Source of the DNA: Rhizobium albus
Lineage (GTDB): Bacteria > Pseudomonadota > Alphaproteobacteria > Rhizobiales > Rhizobiaceae
Length of the DNA: 64,000 nucleotides
Direction: 5' to 3'
Assembly: GCA_030160035.1 (NCBI GenBank)
Contig: BSNO01000001.1
Coordinates: 124,001-188,000 of the forward strand
Part shown: positions 39,192 to 49,030 of the stretch, piece after piece
Position numbering within the stretch: position 1 is the first letter of the stretch
Layout: each line of letters opens with the position of its first letter
Position numbers and translations under genes: made by a program
The notes under the pieces: generated by a model
What the model was told of the DNA's origin: nothing
Databases searched by the model: none
Seen by the model: the letters and a program-made list of their open reading frames with translations, nothing else

Positions 39192-39941
39192 TCAGTCCGC
39201 GGACCACACACTCTGCATCGTGCACTCATATAGCACGTCGCCATCGTCAAACCGGATCAAGCGCACTTCCGGGCGAATGGCGCCGTTGAGGCTGTCGATC
39301 GGCGTCAGGTTCAAGCCGCTGACGCCGGATCCGAGGATGATGGGCGCCATCAGGATGTGCAGCTTGTCGATCGCACGGTGATTGATGAAGTGGGAAAGTG
39401 TGGAGGCTCCGCCTTCCACGAGAATCCGGCGATAGCCGCGTGCGGCGAGGGCGTTCACCACCGATACCGGATCGAGCATCGGCTTGTCTTCGCCTTCGCC
39501 GGGCGGAAGCATCGCAACGCCGATCTCATCTTCGTGCTGGACGTCGTCTTCGCGACGGATGAAGAGCGGCTTTTCCGTGTGGGCTTCGAACAGGCGAGCG
39601 TCTGGCGGTGTGCGACGGCCAGGGTCGATCACCACGGCGCGCGGCGACGAGCCATTGCAGCGGCGGACCGTCAGTTGCGGATCGTCCGCAACGACAGTGC
39701 CCACGCCCACGATGATCGCATCCGCGTCAGCGCGCAGCGCGTGCAAATGGTCGAGCGCATCGGACCCATTGATGTATTTGGATGCGCCATTGGCACAGGC
39801 AATGCGTCCGTCGAGCGTCTGACCCAACTGACCGACCACCACGATCTGGTCAGATTTCGCAGTCTTCAATGCATCCATGTCCACGCTGATGTTCACGTTG
39901 AGAATCGCCTTTTGCTGATGCCGCCGCATCGCATTTGCCAT
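39192..39941 (-). CDS. RibD C-terminal-type reductase
   Basis: A 249-residue protein consisting only of a RibD_C (dihydrofolate reductase-like) domain. Signatures are LGQTLDGRIA, IIVGVGTVVADDPQLTVRR and ILVEGGASTLSHFI. In riboflavin synthesis this domain reduces the ribosylamino-pyrimidine intermediate with NADPH, but the deaminase domain of bifunctional RibD is absent and no other rib gene is nearby. A related fold reduces pterins. Facing the PTPS-like/glycosyltransferase/methyltransferase operon, it may supply or reduce the same heterocyclic intermediate. The first 28 or so residues are an extension before the domain. Confidence 0.83.
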   Translation of the reverse strand: MANAMRRHQQKAILNVNISVDMDALKTAKSDQIVVVGQLGQTLDGRIACANGASKYINGSDALDHLHALRADADAIIVGVGTVVADDPQLTVRRCNGSSPRAVVIDPGRRTPPDARLFEAHTEKPLFIRREDDVQHEDEIGVAMLPPGEGEDKPMLDPVSVVNALAARGYRRILVEGGASTLSHFINHRAIDKLHILMAPIILGSGVSGLNLTPIDSLNGAIRPEVRLIRFDDGDVLYECTMQSVWSAD

Positions 39942-40215
39942 GCACTACGACCGTCAGCCTTGAGCGGATTTGTATCGAGGCGGGGTCATGGCGCCGAGAC
40001 GACGGTCCTCGGCTTCTCATATACGTGATCGAGCGTGGAAAGTTCCGAATGCGATACAGTAGGAAATTCAAAATTATGACAAAGCGGGATGGAACGCGTT
40101 TATAAGAAACGGATTAACAGAACCGTTGAGCGCGAATGCGGTGTTTGAAAGCACCGTCACTCACATCACTCAAGCCGCTTGACGACCTCTCAACATATGC
40201 GGGCAACGAACGCCG

Positions 40216-43200
40216 ATGAATTTTCAGGACAAGTCCCTCGATGATGGTGCGTTGACCGCAGGTTCGACAGAGCCTCGGGATCCTCGACGATCCAGCAGCG
40301 GTGCATCCAGCCGCGCAGCCGTCACCAAAGTCCTGAAGCGTATGAACAAGAACGATTCGATCCGCGCGAGCTATTTGTCCGACGCGGACCTCAAGCAGCT
40401 TGGCGCGCGGCTTGCCACGGGCGAGGTGCACACGCTGCCTGAGTTTCGCGCCTTCGATCTCGTGGCGCGCCAAAAGGAAAACGAAGCGGCCATTCTCCAG
40501 GCCTATCGCTCGACCCGCGAGGCGAACGAAAGCGGGGAGATGATTACGCCGGCGGCGGAGTGGTTGCTCGATAACCACTATCTGGTCGAGCAGAACATCC
40601 GGCAGGTGCGCCAGGATTTGCCGCTCAAATTCTATCGGCAGCTGCCGACGATCGATATGCCGGGTGTCGGCGCTTTGCCGCGCGTGCTGAGCATCGCGTG
40701 GATGTACATCGCCCATACGCACAGCGCGCTCTCGATGCAGAGTCTGACGGCGATGGTGGATGGCTACCAGTCGAAAAAAGTTCTGAGGATCGGCGAAGTC
40801 TGGGCGCTGCCCTCGATCCTGCGCTTCGTGCTGATCGAAAATCTGAGCCGCATTTCGGTGCGCGTCGAGCATGCGCGCAACATGCGCCGGCTTGCCAACG
40901 AGGTGGCCGACCGAATCCAGAAGCTCGAGCCAGGCCAGAGCTGCCGCGGTGTGCTTTCGGAGAACGCCAAGCACACCGAAGACAACGCGTTTGCTGCGCA
41001 AATGCTCTATCGACTACGCGACGGTTCGGCCGTCGCCGAGGAAGCGATTTCATGGCTTGAGGCGCGGCTTGAAGAGCGCGGCATGGATGCCGAAGAGGTG
41101 CTGGTGCGCGAGCACAGCCGCCTTTCCTTCGGCAATGCCACCATGGGCGCGATCATTCGCTCGCTGCGCAAGATCGACGACACGGACTGGACAGTCTGGT
41201 TCGAGACCGTCAGCCGCGTCGACAATATATTGAGAGAGCGGTCGACATTCTCTCGGCTCGACTTCCAATCGCGCGACATCTACCGCGACGCGATCGAGCG
41301 TCTCGCCCGCCGGGCCAAGAAGGAAGAGGTTTTCGTTGCCGAGACGGCCCTGGCCATGGCCTCCGATGCGGCCTTGCCGGACGAAGAGCTTGATATCGGA
41401 CCGTTCGTGGTCGGCGATCACCGTGCCAAGCTTGAAGAGGCCATCGGGTACCATCCATCGATCCGTGACCAGATCTGGCAGCAGGCCAAGCGCTTTGGCT
41501 GGCTGTCCATCGCGGTTCCGAACCTCGCACTCGTGCCCGTCTTCATGGCGCTTGCGTGGTGGCTGCTCTCCTCGCTCGGCGTTCCAACCGGGCCGGCCAT
41601 CCTGTTGCTGGCGTTTTTCCTGCTGCCTGCAACCGAAGCGGCGACGGGTCTCTACAACACGCTGGTCTCGCTCACCGTTCGGCCAACCAGGCTGATTGGG
41701 TACGAGTTCAAGGAGGGCATCCCGGAGGACCAGCGCACGCTGCTCGTTGTGCCCTCGCTTATCGGATCGCGCGACGGCGTCGACGAGCTGATCCGCAACC
41801 TGGAAGTCCATTATCTCGCTAATACTGCGGGCGAAATCTATTTCGCGATTCTGTCCGACTGGACCGACAGCGATGTCGAGGAGAGCCCCAAGGATCTCGA
41901 AATCCTCAATTATGCCAACCAGCAGATCAGGGAGCTCAGCGCGCGCTATGCCTTCGACGGCCGCACGCGCTTTTACCTGCTGCATCGCCGGCGGCTTTAT
42001 AATCCTGCCGAGGGCGCCTGGATGGGCTGGGAGCGAAAGCGCGGCAAGCTGCACGAGCTGAACCTGCTGCTTCGCGGCGACAAGGACACCACCTATCTCG
42101 AGCCGGAAACGCCGCTTCCATCCGACATCCGCTATGTGATGACGCTCGACTCCGACACGCGCCTCACGCGTGACGCCGTCACCAAACTCGCCGGCAAGAT
42201 GGCGCATCCGATGAACCGGCCGGTGTTCGATGCCGAGACGGGACGCGTGACGAAGGGATACGGCATCTTGCAGCCGCGCGTGACGCCGTCGCTGACGACC
42301 GGACACGAGGCGTCCGCGTTCCAACGCATCTTCTCGGTCAATCGCGGTCTGGACCCGTATGTCTTCACCGTATCGGACGTCTACCAGGACATCGGCGAGG
42401 AAGGGTCGTTTACGGGCAAGGGCCTCTACGACATCGATGCATTCGAGGCCGCTCTCAGCGGGCGGATCCCCGAAAATGCGGTTTTGAGCCACGATCTGCT
42501 GGAGGGCTCTTTCGCCCGCAGTGCGTTGGTGACGGATGTCGAGCTGGTCGAGGATTTTCCTGTCCGCTATCAGGTGGAAGCATCGCGGCAGCATCGCTGG
42601 GCACGGGGCGACTGGCAGCTTCTCCCGTTCATCTGCAAGGCAAACAGTGGCGTGACCGCGCTTGGCCGCTGGAAGATGATCGACAATCTCCGCCGCTCGC
42701 TGACGCCGATTGCCTGGGTGCTCGGATCGGTGGCCGGCTGGACGATCCTGCCGATTAATGCCGCTCTCTTGTGGCAGATGATCATGATCGTCAGCCTGTT
42801 CGTCGCTCCGACCATCGGACTTCTGTCCGGCGCGATCCCGCGGCGAACCGATATCATTCCGCGCGCGCATCTTCAGTCCGTGATCGAGGAATTCGCTTCC
42901 GCCACGGCGCAGGTCGTACTGCGCGTCATCTTCATGGCGCACACCGCCTGGATCATGACTGACGCGCTCGGCCGAAGCCTTTATCGCCTGTTCGTCAGCC
43001 ACGAGAAGATGCTGGAATGGCGCACGGCCGCGCAGGCACATTCCAGCGCGAGCGGCGACATCGCGTCCTATTACAGATCCATGTGGCAAGCGGTCGCCAT
43101 CGGCCTGCTGGCGTTTCTGATACCGTTCCTGTCGATCGGCAATGGCGGCGAGCTGGTCGCCGTGCCGTTTGCCCTGCTGTGGGTTCTGTCGCCGGCGATC

Positions 43201-46200
43201 GCCTGGTTCGTGAGCCAATCGGCCGAGACCGAGGATCGGCTCGTTGTCAGCGATGCCGATCGCGACGAACTGCGACGCGTCGCGCGCCGCACCTGGAGCT
43301 ACTTCGAAACCTTCGTCAACGAAGAACACAACCATATTCCGCCGGACAATTTCCAGGAATCGCCAGCGCCTGTCGTGGCAGGCCGCACATCGCCCACCAA
43401 TATCGGCATCTATCTGCTCTCCATTGTCTCGGCCCGAGACTTCGGCTGGATCAGCCTTGAGGAATCGGTGCGCCGTCTGGAGCAGTGCGTGCGCACTCTC
43501 GACCGCATGGAGAAGCATCGCGGCCATCTCCTGAACTGGTACGATACCCGCACGCTGCAACCGCTGCTGCCGAAATACGTGTCCGCTGTCGACAGCGGCA
43601 ACCTTGCCGGTCACCTGATCGCCGTTTCGTCGGCCTGCCGCGACTGGGCCGATGCGCCTGCGGCGTTCCTGCAAGGATCGATCGACGGCATCGACGATGT
43701 CGCGGGCATTCTGGAGGAGACCTTCAATCAGGTTGCGGACGACCGGCGCACCGTTCGGCCGCTGCGCAAGCGCATATCGGAACGCATCGAAGGTTTCCGC
43801 CGGGCGCTCGCACGGTTGAAGCACGAGCCTGAATTCGCTTCTATCCGCACCATCAACCTCTCCGTTCTTGCCCGCGAAATTGAAAAGCTCGCCGACGATC
43901 TTCATGGGGAGATCGGCTCGGCGGAGACCGAGCAATTGGTCGCCTGGTCGCGCAGCCTCATCTCCGCCTGCGAGGCGCATGTGGCAGATGCGGTGTTCGA
44001 GCCGCAGCAGATCAGCGCGCTGCGCTCGCGCCTCGAAGCGTTGCGTGATCGCACACGCGACATCGCGTTTTCGATGGATTTCCGCTTCCTGCTACGGGCT
44101 GAGCGCCGTCTTCTGTCGATCGGCTACCGGGTCGTCGAGAACGAGCTCGACGAAAGCTGCTACGATCTTCTGGCATCCGAAGCGCGGCTCACCAGCCTGT
44201 TCGGCATTGCCAAGGGCGACCTGCCCACCGAGCACTGGTTTCGTCTCGGCCGACCGATCGTGCCGGTGGGTGCCCATGGCGCGCTGATGTCGTGGTCGGG
44301 ATCGATGTTCGAATATCTGATGCCGCCGCTCGTCATGCAGGAGCGCCAGGGCGGCATCCTCAACCAGACCAACAATCTCATCGTCAAGCGCCAGATGGAA
44401 TATGGCGCGAGCCTCGGTATTCCGTGGGGCATATCGGAAGCGGCCTTCAATGCCCGCGACCCGGAGATGACCTATCAGTACACAAACTTTGGCGTGCCCT
44501 CGCTCGGCCTGAAGCGTGGGCTGGGCGAAAATGCCGTTGTCGCGCCTTATGCGACGATCCTTGCCAGCCAGTACCGTCCGCGCGATGCGGTCGAAAACCT
44601 CAAGCGCCTGCGCAATCTGGGCGCCATGGGGCGCTATGGCTATTACGACGCGGTCGACTTCACGCCGAGCCGTGTGCCGGAGAAGCAGAAATACGCGGTG
44701 GTCAAGAACTACATGGCCCACCATCACGGCATGTCGATCACCGCGATCGCCAATGTCGTCTTCTCGGGTCGCCTCAGAGATCTCTTCCACAGCGATCCGG
44801 TGATCGAAGCGGCGGAACTGCTGCTTCAGGAAAAGGCGCCGCGCGATGTGCCGGTCATCACCGTCAAGCATGAGGAAAAGCTGGCGGACAAGGGGACGAC
44901 CGACCTACGGCGGCCAGCACTGCGGATCGTGGAAAATCCGAAAGTCGCAGATCGGACGGTCGTGCTGCTTTCGAACGGTCATTTTTCCACGATGCTGACG
45001 GCTACCGGTTCGGGCTATCAGCGCTGGAACGGCCTTGCCGTTTCGCGCTGGCGGCCGGACCCGACCGAAGACCGCTGGGGATCGTACATTTTCCTGCGCG
45101 ATACGCGATCGGGTGACTGGTGGTCGGCAACGGTCGAGCCGAAACAGGCTCCGGGTGAGAAGGCGACGGCGATCTTTGCCGACGACAAGGCCGAGTTCTA
45201 CAAGACGGTTGGCGATATCCGCACCGAACTTGAATGCATCGTCGGCGTGGAAAGCGACGCCGAGGGCAAGCGGCTCACGATCTTCAACACTTCGAAAGAG
45301 GACCGCTTCATTGAGGTGACATCGTTCGCCGAACTGGTGATCGGGGCCGATGATGCCGACATGGCGCATCCGGCCTTCTCGAAGATGTTCGTCAAGACCG
45401 AGATTGCCCGGCAGGGCGATGCCATCTTCGCGGAGCGCAAGAAGCGGTCGCCCGGCGACCCGGACATGCAGGTGGCACACCTGATCGTCGACAGCTCCAA
45501 CACAAGCCGTGAGACGCAGGTGGAAACGGACCGCCGAGCCTTCATCGGGCGCGGCCGCACGCTCAGCGAGGCGCAGGCCTTCGACGGGCGCGATGCGTTG
45601 TCCGGCAGCCAGGGCTTTACGATGGACCCCTGCCTGTCGCTGAGGCGCACTGTGCGCGTTCCTGCCGGCAAGAAGACGCGGGTGATCTTCTGGACGATCG
45701 CGGCACCGAGCCGCTCGGAGCTGGAAGAGGCGGTGGCGCGCTACCGCCATGCGGAAAGCTTCAATCACGAGCTGATGCAAGCCTGGACCCGGTCGCAGGT
45801 GCAGACGCGCCATGTGGGTGTCAGCTCGCAGGAAGCCGCCGATTTCCAGCGGCTTGCGCGATACCTCGTCTATCCGGATCTCGAGCTTCGCAGCGGGACG
45901 GAATCCTTCACGTCGGGTCTCACGCGGCAGTCGGCTCTCTGGCCGCTCAGCATTTCGGGCGACTATCCGATTTGCGCGCTTCGCATCAACGACGACACCG
46001 ACCTCGAAATCGTGCGCAAGGCGCTTCTTGGCCAGGAATATCTGCGCGCACGCGGGCTTGTCGCCGACCTCGTCGTGATCAACGAGAAGGCCAGTTCCTA
46101 CGCGCAGGATCTGCAGAACGCGATCGAATCCATGTGCGAGAATGCGCGCTTGCGCGGCACGGCAGACGGTCCTCGCCAGCACATCTTCGCCGTGCGGCGC

Positions 46201-48819
46201 GACCTGATGGACCAGGCGACTTACGAGCAGCTGCTCGCCGCCTCGCGGATCGTGCTCCATGCCCGCAATGGCAAATTGTCGACGCAGATCGACCGTGCCG
46301 CGGCGGCTGCCCGCGCCTCCGCGGAGGCGGAGCGCAAGTTGAAAGGCCGTCCCGCGCAGGTGGATGACGACCGCCAGGCGTTTGCTGCGCCATCGGTAAC
46401 ATCGCCGGTGGTGCCGGGCCGGGCCGTCAAAGCGCTACCCGGTTCCGCAGCGGTCGACGGCAGCGATCTGGAATTCTTTAACGGCTATGGCGGATTTGCC
46501 GAGAAGGGCGCGCATTATGTGATGCGCCTGCGTGCCGGCGAAGCGACGCCCCAGCCCTGGATCAACGTTTTATCCAACGGCACGTTCGGCGGGCACATTG
46601 CGGCAGAAGGTTCGGCGTTCACGTGGAGCCTGAATTCACGTGACTATCAGCTGACGCCATGGACCAACGATCCGGTCGAGAACCGGCCGTGCGAAGCCTT
46701 CTTCGTTGCCGACCGTCAGTCCGGCCGCGTGATGACACCGTTTGCGGCATTCGCCGAGGATGGGCCCGAAATTTATGAAGTGCGGCACGGGCAAGGGTTC
46801 AGCACGTTCACGACCGCGCGCGGCGGTCTCGCGCTCGAGCTCACACAGATCGTCGACCCAGAAAACCCGATCAAACTTTCGCGTCTTACCATTCGCAACG
46901 ACGGCGAGATCAGCCGGCAGCTCAGGATCTATGGTTACGTGGAATGGGTTCTTGGCGGCAATCGCGGCCGAACTGCCCCCTTCGTGAAATCTGAGCGGCC
47001 GTCGGAGAACGTGCTGACGGCCACCAACCCGTACAGTATCGACTATGCCGGCCGCACCGCATTTCTGGCGCTGGACGGTGCCGACAGCTTCACCACCAGT
47101 CGGCGCTCATTCATCGGCAGCGGTGGCTCAATCTATCGACCGGAAGCCGTCTATGGACTCTATCCCCTCGACGGTACGCTGGAGCCCGATGGCGATCCGT
47201 GCGCCGCACTCGCGAAGGATATCGATCTCGCACCGGGCGAAAGCTGCACGGTGATCTTCGCTCTCGGCGATACGGACAGCACGGCAGAGGCCGAGCGCAT
47301 CGCCGCGCTCGCATCGCCGGCGCATTTCGATCAGGCCCTCACGGCCATCAACGCCGAATGGAACGGTTTCCTCTCGACGCTTACCGTCGAGACGCCTGAC
47401 CGGGCGATGGACTTCATGGTCAATCGCTGGCTGCCCTATCAGTCGCTGGCCTGCCGTATCCGGGCGCGGTCCGCATTTTATCAGGCAAGCGGTGCCTATG
47501 GGTTCCGCGACCAGCTGCAGGACACGCTGTCGCTGATGCTGCATGACCCATCGCTCGCGCGGGCGCAGATCCTGAATGCGGCGGGGCGGCAGTTCCGCGA
47601 AGGCGATGTTCAGCATTGGTGGCTGCCTGCCACGGGCGCCGGCGTCCGCACGATGATCTCGGACGACGTCGTGTGGCTCGGCTACGGAACGGCGGAATAT
47701 CTTCAGGTGACCGGGGACCGAGCAATCCTCGAAGAACCATTGCCATTCCTGGAAGGTCCGGCTCTTGCGGAAGGTCAGCATGACAGCTTCTTCCAGCCGC
47801 AGCTTTCGGACGACACCGCGCCGCTCTACGAGCACTGCGCGCGCGCTCTCGATCTTGCGGTCGAACGCACGGGCCCGAACGGGCTGCCGCTGATCCTTGG
47901 CGGGGACTGGAACGACGGTATGAACCGGGTCGGTGAAGGCGGGCGCGGTGAAAGCGTGTGGCTCGGCTGGTTCCTGATCCATGTGCTCGATCGCTTCGCG
48001 CCGATCGCGCTGGAGCGCGGTGACACGGAGCGGGCGAATGCCTGGCGCGCCCATATGGAAAAGCTCAGCGCGGCGCTTGCTGGACCCGGTTGGGATGGCG
48101 ACTACTATCGCCGCGGCTATTTCGACGACGGATCGCCGCTCGGCTCGCATGTCAGCGACGAATGCCGGATCGATTCCATCGCCCAGTCCTGGAGCGTGCT
48201 TTCGGGTCTCGGTGATCCGGCACGGTCCGAGCAGGCGATGAATGCGGTCATCGATCATCTCGTCGATGACAATGCGCAGATCATCCGGCTCTTCACGCCG
48301 CCTTTCGAAAACTCCGACAAGGAGCCCGGCTACATCAAGGGATATCCGCCGGGGGTGCGTGAAAACGGCGGCCAGTACACCCACGCCGCAACCTGGGTGG
48401 TCTATGCCCTGGCCGCGATGGGCCGTGGGGACGAGGCGCATCGTGCGTTTGCGATGCTCAACCCTGTGAACCATGCGCTCGATCGGTCTGCAGCCGACCG
48501 CTATCGCGTCGAGCCCTATGTCGTGGCCGCCGACATCTATTCCGGTGGTCCACGCGACGGACGTGGGGGATGGACCTGGTACACCGGCTCCGGCGGCTGG
48601 CTCTATCGCGCAGCGGTGGAGGCCATTCTGGGTATCCGGCGACAGGGCGATCGCCTTATCGTTGATCCCAGCCTGCCAATAGGCTGGCCCGGTTTCTCCG
48701 CGCAGTTGCGTCTCGAGGACAAGACCTATGACATCGAGGTCAAACGCGATGGGACAGAGCTGCGCATCACCGTCAATGACGTCTTGGTGGAGAATGTGAA
48801 GACGGGGATCGCACTATAG
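40216..48819 (+). CDS. ndvB: Cyclic beta-1,2-glucan synthase
   Basis: A 2867-residue inner-membrane enzyme (NdvB/ChvB/Cgs) that makes cyclic beta-1,2-glucans for periplasmic osmoadaptation and host interaction. Layout: charged N-terminal region, membrane helices near residues 425-475, GT84 glycosyltransferase core with QHRWARGDWQ near 792, further helices near 835-875 and 960-1000, a glucoamylase-like region with TSPTNIGIYL near 1058, and two beta-rich halves ending in a GH94 phosphorylase-type domain with GGDWNDGMNRVGEGGRGES near 2563 that controls chain length. The protein is intact, with no frameshift. An OpgC-family gene follows. Confidence 0.97.
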   Translation: MNFQDKSLDDGALTAGSTEPRDPRRSSSGASSRAAVTKVLKRMNKNDSIRASYLSDADLKQLGARLATGEVHTLPEFRAFDLVARQKENEAAILQAYRSTREANESGEMITPAAEWLLDNHYLVEQNIRQVRQDLPLKFYRQLPTIDMPGVGALPRVLSIAWMYIAHTHSALSMQSLTAMVDGYQSKKVLRIGEVWALPSILRFVLIENLSRISVRVEHARNMRRLANEVADRIQKLEPGQSCRGVLSENAKHTEDNAFAAQMLYRLRDGSAVAEEAISWLEARLEERGMDAEEVLVREHSRLSFGNATMGAIIRSLRKIDDTDWTVWFETVSRVDNILRERSTFSRLDFQSRDIYRDAIERLARRAKKEEVFVAETALAMASDAALPDEELDIGPFVVGDHRAKLEEAIGYHPSIRDQIWQQAKRFGWLSIAVPNLALVPVFMALAWWLLSSLGVPTGPAILLLAFFLLPATEAATGLYNTLVSLTVRPTRLIGYEFKEGIPEDQRTLLVVPSLIGSRDGVDELIRNLEVHYLANTAGEIYFAILSDWTDSDVEESPKDLEILNYANQQIRELSARYAFDGRTRFYLLHRRRLYNPAEGAWMGWERKRGKLHELNLLLRGDKDTTYLEPETPLPSDIRYVMTLDSDTRLTRDAVTKLAGKMAHPMNRPVFDAETGRVTKGYGILQPRVTPSLTTGHEASAFQRIFSVNRGLDPYVFTVSDVYQDIGEEGSFTGKGLYDIDAFEAALSGRIPENAVLSHDLLEGSFARSALVTDVELVEDFPVRYQVEASRQHRWARGDWQLLPFICKANSGVTALGRWKMIDNLRRSLTPIAWVLGSVAGWTILPINAALLWQMIMIVSLFVAPTIGLLSGAIPRRTDIIPRAHLQSVIEEFASATAQVVLRVIFMAHTAWIMTDALGRSLYRLFVSHEKMLEWRTAAQAHSSASGDIASYYRSMWQAVAIGLLAFLIPFLSIGNGGELVAVPFALLWVLSPAIAWFVSQSAETEDRLVVSDADRDELRRVARRTWSYFETFVNEEHNHIPPDNFQESPAPVVAGRTSPTNIGIYLLSIVSARDFGWISLEESVRRLEQCVRTLDRMEKHRGHLLNWYDTRTLQPLLPKYVSAVDSGNLAGHLIAVSSACRDWADAPAAFLQGSIDGIDDVAGILEETFNQVADDRRTVRPLRKRISERIEGFRRALARLKHEPEFASIRTINLSVLAREIEKLADDLHGEIGSAETEQLVAWSRSLISACEAHVADAVFEPQQISALRSRLEALRDRTRDIAFSMDFRFLLRAERRLLSIGYRVVENELDESCYDLLASEARLTSLFGIAKGDLPTEHWFRLGRPIVPVGAHGALMSWSGSMFEYLMPPLVMQERQGGILNQTNNLIVKRQMEYGASLGIPWGISEAAFNARDPEMTYQYTNFGVPSLGLKRGLGENAVVAPYATILASQYRPRDAVENLKRLRNLGAMGRYGYYDAVDFTPSRVPEKQKYAVVKNYMAHHHGMSITAIANVVFSGRLRDLFHSDPVIEAAELLLQEKAPRDVPVITVKHEEKLADKGTTDLRRPALRIVENPKVADRTVVLLSNGHFSTMLTATGSGYQRWNGLAVSRWRPDPTEDRWGSYIFLRDTRSGDWWSATVEPKQAPGEKATAIFADDKAEFYKTVGDIRTELECIVGVESDAEGKRLTIFNTSKEDRFIEVTSFAELVIGADDADMAHPAFSKMFVKTEIARQGDAIFAERKKRSPGDPDMQVAHLIVDSSNTSRETQVETDRRAFIGRGRTLSEAQAFDGRDALSGSQGFTMDPCLSLRRTVRVPAGKKTRVIFWTIAAPSRSELEEAVARYRHAESFNHELMQAWTRSQVQTRHVGVSSQEAADFQRLARYLVYPDLELRSGTESFTSGLTRQSALWPLSISGDYPICALRINDDTDLEIVRKALLGQEYLRARGLVADLVVINEKASSYAQDLQNAIESMCENARLRGTADGPRQHIFAVRRDLMDQATYEQLLAASRIVLHARNGKLSTQIDRAAAAARASAEAERKLKGRPAQVDDDRQAFAAPSVTSPVVPGRAVKALPGSAAVDGSDLEFFNGYGGFAEKGAHYVMRLRAGEATPQPWINVLSNGTFGGHIAAEGSAFTWSLNSRDYQLTPWTNDPVENRPCEAFFVADRQSGRVMTPFAAFAEDGPEIYEVRHGQGFSTFTTARGGLALELTQIVDPENPIKLSRLTIRNDGEISRQLRIYGYVEWVLGGNRGRTAPFVKSERPSENVLTATNPYSIDYAGRTAFLALDGADSFTTSRRSFIGSGGSIYRPEAVYGLYPLDGTLEPDGDPCAALAKDIDLAPGESCTVIFALGDTDSTAEAERIAALASPAHFDQALTAINAEWNGFLSTLTVETPDRAMDFMVNRWLPYQSLACRIRARSAFYQASGAYGFRDQLQDTLSLMLHDPSLARAQILNAAGRQFREGDVQHWWLPATGAGVRTMISDDVVWLGYGTAEYLQVTGDRAILEEPLPFLEGPALAEGQHDSFFQPQLSDDTAPLYEHCARALDLAVERTGPNGLPLILGGDWNDGMNRVGEGGRGESVWLGWFLIHVLDRFAPIALERGDTERANAWRAHMEKLSAALAGPGWDGDYYRRGYFDDGSPLGSHVSDECRIDSIAQSWSVLSGLGDPARSEQAMNAVIDHLVDDNAQIIRLFTPPFENSDKEPGYIKGYPPGVRENGGQYTHAATWVVYALAAMGRGDEAHRAFAMLNPVNHALDRSAADRYRVEPYVVAADIYSGGPRDGRGGWTWYTGSGGWLYRAAVEAILGIRRQGDRLIVDPSLPIGWPGFSAQLRLEDKTYDIEVKRDGTELRITVNDVLVENVKTGIAL

Positions 48820-48827
48820 CTTGCAAC

Positions 48828-48849
48828 CAAACGCCGCTCGTGGCGTTTG
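48828..48849 (+). terminator. Stem-loop after ndvB
   Basis: CAAACGCC and GGCGTTTG form a perfect 8-bp stem around a GCTCGT loop, 9 bases after the ndvB stop. There is no T-run, so it is a weak or rho-assisted terminator at best, or a 3'-end stabiliser. Confidence 0.4.
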
Positions 48850-49030
48850 AGTTCGTCCGGCCGATCAAGAAGAAAAACAAGATCACCAATCGGCCGGTGC
48901 AGGTTTCAAGGGACATTTTTTGCCGGTAGGGCGCGGGCCAGTGGGTGCGCGCGTGCCTTAAACGGTGTCCACCTTGCGACAGCCATCGAGCGTCGCGGGG
49001 CGGCGAAGCTTGGACAGGCTTGAAGACCCG

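Noticed and set aside
39192-39941. Riboflavin biosynthesis gene ribD
   Set aside because: Only the reductase domain is present, with no deaminase zinc motif and no rib genes nearby, so it is described as a RibD_C-type reductase of unknown pathway.
41050-43980. A 976-codon open frame on the minus strand inside ndvB
   Set aside because: The plus-strand cyclic glucan synthase is unmistakable and continuous here; the antisense frame is a GC-bias shadow.
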